Source: CBDEGU01 sp965238045 (GTDB lineage: Bacteria > Acidobacteriota > Terriglobia > Bryobacterales > UBA6623). Taken from it: a stretch of DNA of 64,000 bases. The DNA lies in contig CBDEGU010000012.1 in the NCBI GenBank assembly GCA_965238045.1, positions 1,550,001 to 1,614,000 on the forward strand. The letters run 5' to 3'. Below are positions 51,323 through 59,268 of the stretch, in pieces. The notes beneath the pieces are model-generated. The model saw only the letters and a program-made list of their open reading frames with translations, was not told the origin of the DNA and ran no database searches. Within the stretch, counting starts at the first letter, position 1, and each line of letters opens with the position of its first letter. The position numbers and the translations under genes are program-made.

Positions 51323-52912
51323 CTACGCCTGGCGTTTTGCCGTCCAGCGGGCGCTGCCGTATTCGCCCAGGTCCACCTCGCCGCTCATGTGATCGCCCTG
51401 CACGTGGCCGCTGAATTTATAGCGGAGCCGCTGGGCCTCAACCTTGCCACCGCCGGTGAACTGCACTTCATTACCCTGGACCGAGCCCCGGACCGGGGAA
51501 TCAGTCAGCCGTCCGATGTAATGTCCGCTAATCTCGTGACCTTCGGCGGTGAGGAAGACCTTGTGCTGAGCCGAACCGACAATGAACTGGATGTCAATGT
51601 CCCAGTGGCCGTTGACGTTGACCGTGGGAGGCTTGAGCGAGGGCACGGGCTTCTCTCCCGGGGCCGTGCTGAAGATCTCATGCAGACGATCGGCCACGAT
51701 GGTCTGCTCGCCGTCATACATGGCCGCGGGACGGATGATGAACTGGTGCCCCTCGCCTCCCGCGTGCGTCATCACGCGCGGCTCGCCATCGAGCAGCTTC
51801 TTGCCGATCTCCCCGGCGGTAAGGCCGATTTTCTTCGGGTCCCATTTCACTTCCAGAATCGGGTAGTAGGCCGGTGTCGAGGGCTCGCGAATCGAGGTGC
51901 TCACTCCGCTGACCTTGGTGATTTTGTTGGAAATTTGGACGAACCAGCTCCGCCATTCCTCGTCTTCCTTGTTGCGGTCGCGTGTGTTGACCAGCGTCTC
52001 GACGGCCGTCATCGCGCCGATGACCTCTTCCTTGCTGACCTTCATCGCGCGTGCAAAGGCGTGATGAGGGGCGCTGTTGACGAAGGCGGCGGCGGTGAGG
52101 TCCTTTCGGCCGACAAGGATCCCGGCGCTCTGCGGACCTCGCAGGATCTTCCCGCCGCTGTAGGCCACCAAGTCGACGCCCTTGCCGAGGAGAGGATTTG
52201 GGATCAGCGGCAGATCGGCGGCCGCGTCGATCAGAACCGGAACGCCGTTCTTATGCGCGATGGCCACGAACTGTTCGAGCGAGAATGGATTGCCGTCGCG
52301 CGCGATATTGACCTGCGCGGTGGCCATGGCGGTTCTCGGGCCAAAAGCTTTCTCAAGATCCTCGAGTGTATCGGCCTCGACCATGGTGACGCCGGTCGAG
52401 CGCACGGCGTGGTCATACACGCTGCGCGACCATTTCGGAACGACGACTTCGTTCTTAATGCCGTCGGTGTTGGGAAGCTGCTGGAGCTTTTCCGGGTCGC
52501 CCCCGGCCACGCAGGCGAGCGTTGCGCAGGTGACGGCGCCGGCCGCTCCTGAGCTGACCATGGCGCCCTCGGCGCCCAGCATCTCGGCGATGCGCGGACC
52601 GACCGCGGCCATCAGCTCGTCCAGGTTGACGTGATAAAAGGCGGCTTCATGTACGGCTTCGATCACTTCAGGGAGCTGCGCCGAGCCGCCGTTGATTGTG
52701 TAGGTCGATGTGCAGTTGACGAACGGCCGCACGCCGGCTCGTTCGTAAACATTGGGTCCGCCGCCGCGGGTGAGCAGCCGCGCGGCGCTGGCGGCCGAGG
52801 CGGCGCTGGCCGGCAAGGCGGCGAGCATGCCGGCGGCGGATGCCAGCGAGCCATACCGGAAAACATCGCGGCGGCTCACTTCTAGAAGCGCATTCTTCTT
52901 CGTGGCTTTCAT
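51323..52912 (-). CDS. Exported SelA-like PLP enzyme with C-terminal beta domain (paralogue 2)
   Basis: 529 aa. Tat-type signal S-R-R-D-V-F-R-Y-G-S at 13-22 with a long Ala-rich segment. PLP fold as in 25464-26789: G-A-A-G-A at ~122, D229 in V-L-I-D-A-A-A-D and Schiff-base lysine K255 in Y-S-G-G-K-I-L-R-G-P-Q. Residues ~425-525 form an extra beta-rich domain (H-K-V-F-L-T-A-E-G-H, F-S-G-H-V-Q-G-D-H-M-S-G) absent from the paralogue. Reaction unknown. Confidence 0.8.
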   Translation of the reverse strand: MKATKKNALLEVSRRDVFRYGSLASAAGMLAALPASAASAASAARLLTRGGGPNVYERAGVRPFVNCTSTYTINGGSAQLPEVIEAVHEAAFYHVNLDELMAAVGPRIAEMLGAEGAMVSSGAAGAVTCATLACVAGGDPEKLQQLPNTDGIKNEVVVPKWSRSVYDHAVRSTGVTMVEADTLEDLEKAFGPRTAMATAQVNIARDGNPFSLEQFVAIAHKNGVPVLIDAAADLPLIPNPLLGKGVDLVAYSGGKILRGPQSAGILVGRKDLTAAAFVNSAPHHAFARAMKVSKEEVIGAMTAVETLVNTRDRNKEDEEWRSWFVQISNKITKVSGVSTSIREPSTPAYYPILEVKWDPKKIGLTAGEIGKKLLDGEPRVMTHAGGEGHQFIIRPAAMYDGEQTIVADRLHEIFSTAPGEKPVPSLKPPTVNVNGHWDIDIQFIVGSAQHKVFLTAEGHEISGHYIGRLTDSPVRGSVQGNEVQFTGGGKVEAQRLRYKFSGHVQGDHMSGEVDLGEYGSARWTAKRQA

Positions 52913-53022
52913 CTTAAGAACTCCTGTCCAAATGTGTCGCTTGCCCGAGGTGAGAGACTGGGCCCGGCGCGCAACGCGCTAGCGAGAGACCCTGCCCAGG
53001 CATACCTCAGCTTCCGGTCGAT

Positions 53023-53028
53023 ATTATA
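53023..53028 (-). promoter_or_regulatory. Possible -10 element for the PLP enzyme gene
   Basis: TATAAT on the minus strand (53028-53023), about 110 bases before the start at 52912, stands out in GC-rich surroundings. No good -35 box is present at the usual distance. Confidence 0.3.
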
Positions 53029-53071
53029 CCGCTGTGAGAGATGGCGCGGCCGGTCTTCGGCCGTCCGGTGC

Positions 53072-53087
53072 TGAGAAATGCGGGCTA
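53072..53087. repeat. Remnant arm of the CTAG-bounded repeat
   Basis: TGAGAAATGCGGGCTA matches the inverse arm of the element 39909-40105 (TGAGAAAAGCGGGCTA at 40089-40104) with one difference. Bases 53085-53087 also form the stop codon of the adjacent methyltransferase gene. Confidence 0.55.
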
Positions 53088-53774
53088 CTTCTTGTGGAAG
53101 ATCAGAACGTACTGATGGGGCAGGTGATCGAAGGTCCTTTCGAACTCGAATCCAGCCGACTCGATTTCCGCCCGGAAGCCGTCGCGGTCGAGGCGAATGT
53201 GATTCTTGTACCACTCGTCGCTCCGGTTGGCATCCTTGCCCCCGCGGTAGAAGTCGATCATGGCGAGCCTTCCGCCGGGTTTGACGGCCTTGTGGATCGT
53301 CGCCAGCGTGGTTTCCGGGTAGTTGAAGTGATGATACACATCGAGGATGAACGCCAGATCCAGCGAGTTCGCCGGCAGCTTGACGTTCTTCTGCTTGCCG
53401 CGCACGAACTTCACGTTCTTCCAGCCGCCTTCTTTGACTCTCTTCTTCGCCTTGGAGAGGAAATCTTTCTGAATGTCCTCGGCGTAAACCTTGCCCTCCG
53501 GACCCACGGCGCCGGCGAGATAGGGCAGCATGAAACCTACGCCGGTCCCAATATCGCCGACTACGTCGCCCTTGTGAATCCCGATTGACGCCAGCAACGC
53601 AACCGGCTTTTGCCGCTCGACGCGATCGGCGCTTCCGAGACTCCTGCCAACTCTCTCGCGATCCTCCTTCGTCTGATAGCCTTTGTTCGCCTTTTTCGCG
53701 ACCTGGGCGGAAGCGGCCAGCGCCGTCACGGCGATGCACAGCAAGAGCGATGAGGCAAGTTTCAGTCGTTGCAT
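53085..53774 (-). CDS. Exported class I SAM-dependent methyltransferase
   Basis: 229 aa. Signal peptide about 1-23 (A-L-A-A-S-A-Q). SAM motif I at G-D-I-G-T-G-V-G-F, post-I E in V-Y-A-E-D-I, and L-A-F-I-L-D-V-Y-H-H (motif IV, UbiE-like). The presence of a signal on a SAM enzyme is odd because SAM is cytoplasmic, but this type recurs in acidobacteria. Target unknown. Confidence 0.8.
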   Translation of the reverse strand: MQRLKLASSLLLCIAVTALAASAQVAKKANKGYQTKEDRERVGRSLGSADRVERQKPVALLASIGIHKGDVVGDIGTGVGFMLPYLAGAVGPEGKVYAEDIQKDFLSKAKKRVKEGGWKNVKFVRGKQKNVKLPANSLDLAFILDVYHHFNYPETTLATIHKAVKPGGRLAMIDFYRGGKDANRSDEWYKNHIRLDRDGFRAEIESAGFEFERTFDHLPHQYVLIFHKK

Positions 53775-53941
53775 TGGGTGGGCGGCTGCTTGCGGCCGGG
53801 TGTTTTCGGCGGATCGTGGCTCAGTGTAGCACTGCCGCCAACCGAGCTTGTGGCGGCTCGCCGGGGCGACCAGCTTGCTGGGCGGGTGCTATCATACGGC
53901 CCAAATCACGCATCCCGCCAAGGGCCGGAAAGGAATTCAAC

Positions 53942-54319
53942 ATGGAACCACCCAGACTCACCGCGGTCGACACCAGCGCGAAATCGTGGGACGAACTCTT
54001 CAACGAGGCCGCTGGCAAGACGTTGTTTGGGAAAGACATCTTCGCCGATCCGGATACCGGAATGGAAGTTCGCATGGTTCGTTATCCGGCCGGGTTCATC
54101 AACCCGCTGCACATCCATCACTGCGCCCACGGCATGTACGTGCTGGAAGGAACGCTCGTCACGCGCGAAGGCAGTTTCGGTGAAGGCCACTTCGTCTGGT
54201 TTCCCGAAGGCAACGTGATGGAACACGGCGCCACCGCCGAGCGGGCCGTAACGGTCCTGTTTATCACGAATAAGTCGTTCGACATTCACTACGTCTCCCG
54301 CGAGACAGGCGCTCGCTGA
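53942..54319 (+). CDS. Cupin-domain protein
   Basis: 125 aa from ATG 53942. The single cupin barrel has P-L-H-I-H-H-C-A-H-G-M-Y-V-L-E-G (metal histidines and glutamate) and G-H-F-V-W-F-P-E-G. Divergent from the methyltransferase gene. The reading frame is open upstream, but that part is not protein-like. Function unspecific (small-molecule isomerase/dioxygenase-like or sensor). Confidence 0.85.
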   Translation: MEPPRLTAVDTSAKSWDELFNEAAGKTLFGKDIFADPDTGMEVRMVRYPAGFINPLHIHHCAHGMYVLEGTLVTREGSFGEGHFVWFPEGNVMEHGATAERAVTVLFITNKSFDIHYVSRETGAR

Positions 54320-54412
54320 GGACGCTCTGGCGCTCGCGGGCAGACGCTCCCGAGAACGCCGCAAGTCGTCCCGTCGGCCAGGCGGCTAGGAGCCTCATGC
54401 GCGGCTTTGGCC

Positions 54413-55564
54413 CTACTGGGAGGCCCGGATAGCGGCCAGGGTCTTTTTGGCTTCGCCTTGATAGGGACTCTGCGTCTTCGCGGCCTCACCCATCCAGCGG
54501 GTGGCGGCGGCGATATTGTCGCCCTCAACGTCGAGCTTGACGTAGCAGATGCCCAGAAAATAGGCGAGCGCTCCATAGGTCTCGCCGCCCTGCTCCTTGA
54601 GCGGTTCGACGGCGGTGAGCAGCAGCGTGCGCCCGTCGCGATACATCTGCTTGGTTTCGCCCGCTTGCGAAACCAAGCTCTTGCCGTGAACCAAGTTTCC
54701 ATAGGCGGTGAACAGAGCCTTGTGTTTCTCCCATGCCTCTTCGGTCTGATTCTCGGGCTTGGGTTTTTGCGACATCACCTGGACAAGCTGCTCGGCGAAC
54801 GCCTTCGCCTTGTCGTGGTTGTTCTGGCGCAGGGAACTTTCGGCCAGGGTATAGAGATAGCTCTCCTGGGCCGGGTTGGCGGCGACGGCTTTTTCCATCT
54901 CGGCCAGCATGTTTTCGAAATCCCCTAACTGCTGGTAAGCCTGAATATAGTAGTCCGCGGTCTGTTTGGCGTATTGTCCGTCAGCGTATTGTTCGCGCAG
55001 AGCATTCATGTAGCTGATCTTGGTCTGAGGATCGGCGATCTTGAGCGCGGAGGTATACAACGAGTACTCGATGTACTGCACAACGCCCTTGGCGTAGTCG
55101 ATCTTCGCCTGCCAAGCCGCGACTTCGTCTTCATATTCAGGCTCGGCGGTGACGACGTCCTTCTCGGCGGAGGGTTTGGTCTCGATCAGATGCGGCAGCA
55201 GAGCCGCCCAGTCCTGCTTGCCTTCATAGGCCTTGGTGAGATTATGGCGGACTTCGACATCGCCGGGCACGGTGACGAGGAGCTTCTTGCCGTACTCGAT
55301 GACCCTGTCGAAATCGTTCTTCGGCAGGTAGAGTCCCTGAAGCTGCAGATAGACATAGCCGATGGCCGAGTGGCCGCTGAATTTCTCGGCGAAGGTCTCA
55401 AGAAGTTTGAGCTTCTCGTCCGGATCCTCGGCCATGCCTGCTTGCGTAATCAGCGCTCCCTCGGCCGATGCCGTGTTGATCGTCGGATTACGAATGTCGA
55501 CCTGAGCCCAGGCCGCCGAACTCATCGAGATCGTCAAGAAAAGCGCCGCCGCCAGTTTGTGCAT
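54413..55564 (-). CDS. Exported TPR-repeat protein
   Basis: 383 aa. Signal peptide 1-20 (S-A-A-W-A-Q). TPR-like helix pairs from about residue 45: Y-L-Q-L-Q-G-L-Y-L..D-F-D-R-V-I-E-Y-G, Y-Y-I-Q-A-Y-Q-Q-L-G-D-F-E-N-M and so on. Good ribosome binding site GGGAGG four bases before the start. Periplasmic protein-protein interaction is likely; no partner can be named. Confidence 0.8.
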   Translation of the reverse strand: MHKLAAALFLTISMSSAAWAQVDIRNPTINTASAEGALITQAGMAEDPDEKLKLLETFAEKFSGHSAIGYVYLQLQGLYLPKNDFDRVIEYGKKLLVTVPGDVEVRHNLTKAYEGKQDWAALLPHLIETKPSAEKDVVTAEPEYEDEVAAWQAKIDYAKGVVQYIEYSLYTSALKIADPQTKISYMNALREQYADGQYAKQTADYYIQAYQQLGDFENMLAEMEKAVAANPAQESYLYTLAESSLRQNNHDKAKAFAEQLVQVMSQKPKPENQTEEAWEKHKALFTAYGNLVHGKSLVSQAGETKQMYRDGRTLLLTAVEPLKEQGGETYGALAYFLGICYVKLDVEGDNIAAATRWMGEAAKTQSPYQGEAKKTLAAIRASQ

Positions 55565-55626
55565 TGCTACCTCCCAAGTCTGAATCTACAACAGTGTCTC
55601 ATGCATACTACGAAAATTTCTCCCCG

Positions 55627-55675
55627 GAATCAAGCAGGAAATCAAGCAGAGAATCAAGCGAGCGGAATCAAGCGG
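55627..55675. repeat. Four near-tandem AATCAAGC repeats
   Basis: AATCAAGC occurs four times at 12-16-base spacing (starting near 55628, 55640, 55652 and 55666), in the interval between the TPR gene start and the M20 gene end. It could be a repeated binding site in the TPR gene's upstream region or a simple sequence expansion. Confidence 0.55.
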
Positions 55676-55811
55676 GCCGGAACAGCCGGGAACCAATGGG
55701 CCGGCGGGAACCGCGGTCATCTTCGGTAGCCCGCGCCGCCAGGCGTGCAAACCGCCCCAAGGGCCACGCCCGGCCCGCAAGGCGCCGGGAACTCCCGCGG
55801 TCCAGCTTGCC

Positions 55812-57185
55812 CTACGACGCACCGAACCATTCCATGAAACGCGCTACCGATTCGATCCCCTTGTAGAAGTTGTTGATCGAAAATTTCTCGTTGGGTGAGT
55901 GCAGGGCGTCGTCGGGCAAGCCAAACCCCATCAGCACGCTGGGGATGCCGAGAACCTGATCGAACTCCCCGGCGATCGGAATCGAACCGCCACAGCGGAC
56001 GTAGACGGTCGGCCGGTCAAAGACCTCGGTCAGCGCGCGCGCGGCCATCTGGAGCGCCCGGTGGTCGGGTGAGACCATCGAGGCGCGTGAGGCGTTCAGG
56101 ATGCGAACCTCGATCTCGATTCCGGCCGGGGTATTCTCTTTCACGAACTGTCCGGTGGCGGCGATGATCTTATCGGGATCCTGGTTGGGCGCCAGGCGCA
56201 TGCTGACTTTCGCGAGGGCTCTGGCCGGGATCACTGTCTTTCCCCCCGGTCCGGTGAAACCGCCTCCGATGCCGTGCACTTCGAAGGTCGGCCGGGCGCC
56301 GGTGCGCTCGAAGACGTCGTAACCGGGCTCGCCGGTCAAACAGGCCGAACCGACTTCACTTTTCAGGAATTCGTCTTCATCGAACGGCAAACTCGCCCAG
56401 CTTTGCTTTTCGGCCGGAGAGGGCGGCTCGACATCGTCATAGAATCCGGGGATCTGGCAGACCCCATCGGAGTTTTTGCATTCGGCGAGCAGTTCCACCA
56501 GGCCGAAAACCGCATTCGGCGCGACCCCGCCGTAGACGCCCGAGTGCAGGTCCCACTTCGGGCCCTTGGCCTCCCACTCCATATAGATCATGCCCCGCAG
56601 CGCCGTGGTCAGCGTCGGCATATTGGGGGCGAACATCGAGGTGTCGGAAATGAGCGCGGCGTCGGCTTGGAGTTTTTCGCGATTCGCCGGCAGGTATGCC
56701 GAGATCGATTCGCCGCCGACCTCTTCCTCGCCCTCGATCAAGAACTTTACATTGACCGGAAGCTCGCCATGGACCGCCCGCAGTGTTTCGACCGCCTTGA
56801 TGTGGGTATAGATCTGTCCCTTGTCGTCGGCCGCCCCGCGGGCGTAGACGCTGCCGTCCCGGATCGCCGGCTCGAAGGGCGGTGAGAGCCACTCCTCAAC
56901 CGGGTCGACCGGCTGGACGTCGTAGTGTCCGTAGCAAAGCACGGTCGGTTTGCCGGGCGCGTGAAGCCAGTCGGCGTAAATCAGCGGATGACCGGCGGTG
57001 GAGATGATCTCGATATTCTCAAGCCCAGCTTGCCCGAGGGCGTCGGCGGTGAACTTGGCGGCTTTCTCGATATCGCCCTTGTGCTCGGGCAGCGTGCTAA
57101 TGCTCGGAATGCGCAGGAATGCGAGAAGTTCGTCTAGAAAACGTTCGCGCTGCGACGCGATGAAGGTTTGTATGCTGTCGCTCAT
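55812..57185 (-). CDS. M20-family dipeptidase
   Basis: 457 aa, no signal peptide, cytosolic. Metal site motifs C-Y-G-H-Y-D-V-Q-P-V, A-R-G-A-A-D-D-K-G-Q and E-G-E-E-E-V-G-G; a dimerisation lid domain in the middle (R-G-M-I-Y..W-D-L-H-S-G). Cys-Gly/carnosine dipeptidase type. Ribosome binding site CAGGAG-like before ATG 57185. Length fits the family. Confidence 0.93.
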   Translation of the reverse strand: MSDSIQTFIASQRERFLDELLAFLRIPSISTLPEHKGDIEKAAKFTADALGQAGLENIEIISTAGHPLIYADWLHAPGKPTVLCYGHYDVQPVDPVEEWLSPPFEPAIRDGSVYARGAADDKGQIYTHIKAVETLRAVHGELPVNVKFLIEGEEEVGGESISAYLPANREKLQADAALISDTSMFAPNMPTLTTALRGMIYMEWEAKGPKWDLHSGVYGGVAPNAVFGLVELLAECKNSDGVCQIPGFYDDVEPPSPAEKQSWASLPFDEDEFLKSEVGSACLTGEPGYDVFERTGARPTFEVHGIGGGFTGPGGKTVIPARALAKVSMRLAPNQDPDKIIAATGQFVKENTPAGIEIEVRILNASRASMVSPDHRALQMAARALTEVFDRPTVYVRCGGSIPIAGEFDQVLGIPSVLMGFGLPDDALHSPNEKFSINNFYKGIESVARFMEWFGAS

Positions 57186-57290
57186 GACGGATCACCAGGA
57201 GGACGGGCGGGAAGCCGCGGCGGGCGATCCCCGTGTTCTTTCGAGGTCCTCGGAAGGGCCCGGAATAGACCGTGCCCCGGTGCATCTAGT

Positions 57291-58655
57291 CTACCGGTAG
57301 CGACGGTCGCGCCGTTCGGCCCAGGAATCGCCCGTCTCCTCAAACCATTGGGCCGTCATCGCGTCGAGCTCGGCTTCGAGTTCTCGATGTGCGCCTTGCC
57401 CGGCGAGGTTTTCCTGCTGATAAGGATCGCTCTGATTGTCGTAAAGCAGCCATGGCCTCTCTTGGTGGCGCGCGTAAGTGTAACGCTCGGTGCGGACGCC
57501 GCGCCAGGCCGGGAATTCATCGCGTTCGGTGGCCGTGTAGCTCTGCAGGTATGCCGAGCGGGGTGGCTCGAACGGCTCTCCCAGCAACGCGGTCGAGAGA
57601 TCGCGTCCTTGCACTTGCCGCGGCATGCCATCGGGCCAGCGGGTCTGAGCCAGCCCCAATAGCGTCGGCGCCATGTCAACGTGCGAGAACGGAAACGCGC
57701 GCGTCTGACCGGCCTGGACGGCGGCTGGATAGCGCACGATTCCTGGCACTTGAATCGATTCTTCCCAAGGTTTTCGCTTCAGCGAGACGCCCTGCGATCC
57801 AAGCATGTCCCCGTGGTCGGAGGTCAGCACGACGATCGTATCTTCGGCCCGGCCGGCAGCATCCAGCGCTTCGAGCAGGCGGCCGACTTCATCGTCAATA
57901 AAACTGATGGCGGCGTAGTAGCCGGCAATGTCAAGCTGGCTGCCCAGGCGCACGCCTGCCTGCCAGTTGGGGCGCATGGTCAGCCCGTCCGGGTCGTAGA
58001 GATTCATGTACTCGGGCGGCGCGACATAGGGATCATGCGGCGGTCCCCACTGGACGAAGAGGCAGAACGGATCGGGAGAATCTTCGGCGATGAATCCCGC
58101 GGCCTCGTCGGTGAACGTGCTGGCGGAATATCCCGGCATGGGGATCGGCTGGGGGTCGTCACGGAAATACTGCATGTCCCAGTAGCGGTGCGAGCAGATG
58201 TTGGCGGCCCAGAACTCGAATCCCTGCCGGCGCGGCCCCGGAGGCACGAAGCCCGGCAGCCGCTCGCCGCCTTCGAGGTGCCACTTGCCAACGAAGCCGG
58301 TGCGGTAGCCGTCTTGCTTGAGCACTTCGGCGATGGTGACTTCGCTGCTGGGCAGCGGCGCGTCGTTGACGTCGACGCCGTGCGCGTGGGCGTAACGGCC
58401 GGTGAGCAGGGTTCCCCGCGCCGGGCAGCAGACCGCGCAGTTGGCGACGGTGTTTTCGAGCAGCGCTCCCTCGGCGGCGAGCCGGTCCATGTTGGGCGTG
58501 AGGACATCGGGGTTGCCCCTGACGCCCAGGTCCATGCCGCGGAACTGGTCGGGCATCAGAAACAGGATGTTCGGGCGCGGCCGGGTTCTGCCTCCGCCGC
58601 ATCCGGCGAGAGTCGAAACGGCGGTGCCGGCGAGGAATCGGCGTCGGCTGAGCAT
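57291..58655 (-). CDS. Exported sulfatase
   Basis: 454 aa. N-terminus R-R-R-F-L-A-G..L-A-G-C, a Tat signal with lipobox (Cys19), so likely a lipoprotein. Sulfatase site C76-C-P-A-R-G-T-L-L-T-G, with C76 the residue converted to formylglycine by an FGE-type enzyme, plus N-I-L-F-L-M-P-D-Q near 29 and D-H-G-D for metal binding. Acts on sulfate esters of polysaccharides or phenols outside the cell. Confidence 0.92.
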   Translation of the reverse strand: MLSRRRFLAGTAVSTLAGCGGGRTRPRPNILFLMPDQFRGMDLGVRGNPDVLTPNMDRLAAEGALLENTVANCAVCCPARGTLLTGRYAHAHGVDVNDAPLPSSEVTIAEVLKQDGYRTGFVGKWHLEGGERLPGFVPPGPRRQGFEFWAANICSHRYWDMQYFRDDPQPIPMPGYSASTFTDEAAGFIAEDSPDPFCLFVQWGPPHDPYVAPPEYMNLYDPDGLTMRPNWQAGVRLGSQLDIAGYYAAISFIDDEVGRLLEALDAAGRAEDTIVVLTSDHGDMLGSQGVSLKRKPWEESIQVPGIVRYPAAVQAGQTRAFPFSHVDMAPTLLGLAQTRWPDGMPRQVQGRDLSTALLGEPFEPPRSAYLQSYTATERDEFPAWRGVRTERYTYARHQERPWLLYDNQSDPYQQENLAGQGAHRELEAELDAMTAQWFEETGDSWAERRDRRYR

Positions 58656-59075
58656 TCGGAGCCTAGCATGTCATTCCGGGGCCTGAAGTGTCAACAACCA
58701 CGGCGGCAACCACCGCCATCCGCCCCCCCTCCCCTCTGCCCGTGCGCACCGGGATCGTCCCATCAACCATTGTGTTCTTGTCCGCACAATGCATCCAGGC
58801 CATCCTGACCGGCCGCGCACCGTTCCCCCGGACCGTTGGCTTGCTGCCGGCCGGTCAAGGAGCTGAAACAAAGCCTCTCGGATTGTTTTTGAAATCTGGT
58901 TGCATCACGAGGTATATGGAAATCGAAGTCTGAAATGCAACTACAGTGTCTAGATGCAAAAACTATCAAGTGCATAGGGTAGTTTTCCAAAGAGGATATT
59001 TTAATTTTATACTTTTATTACCATATAGTTAAGACAGCACAGACCTCTTTGGTGAATCGTCGGTACGCTTTCTTG

Positions 59076-59105
59076 TTGACACTGAGTTGCAAGAAGAGGT
59101 AGTAT
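59076..59105 (+). promoter_or_regulatory. Sigma70-like promoter for the FecA-like receptor gene
   Basis: TTGACA (59076-59081), 18-base spacer, TAGTAT (59100-59105). The expected start of transcription is near 59112, giving a leader of about 155 bases before ATG 59269. Confidence 0.5.
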
Positions 59106-59121
59106 CGACTAAGAATATATA

Positions 59122-59136
59122 TGCAACTCAATTGCA
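59122..59136 (+). promoter_or_regulatory. Possible operator TGCAA-N5-TTGCA
   Basis: Perfect inverted repeat TGCAA CTCAA TTGCA about ten bases after the predicted transcription start of the TonB-receptor gene. TGCAA half sites are repeated upstream. Position suits repression of the receptor; the regulator is not known. Confidence 0.4.
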
Positions 59137-59268
59137 AACAGATCACCAGCCGCGAAACAGTATTTCTTTGGAGTGGACCCTTGATGTCCGTACCTCGGCC
59201 GCCTTTAACGCCCAGCATGACGACGACCGCTGGCGGCTGGCACTCCGAACTAATGACAGGAATTACTG

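Larger units (their letters stand above)
58656..59268. other. Intergenic region with AT-rich half
   Basis: 613 bases between divergent genes. 58656-58880 is C-rich. 58880-59140 is clearly AT-rich compared with the window and carries several TGCAA/TTGCA sites (about 58911, 58937, 58952, 59088, 59122, 59132), the promoter 59076-59105 and a palindrome. No gene found; a 60-codon frame 59087-59269 from TTG is not convincing. Confidence 0.6.
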
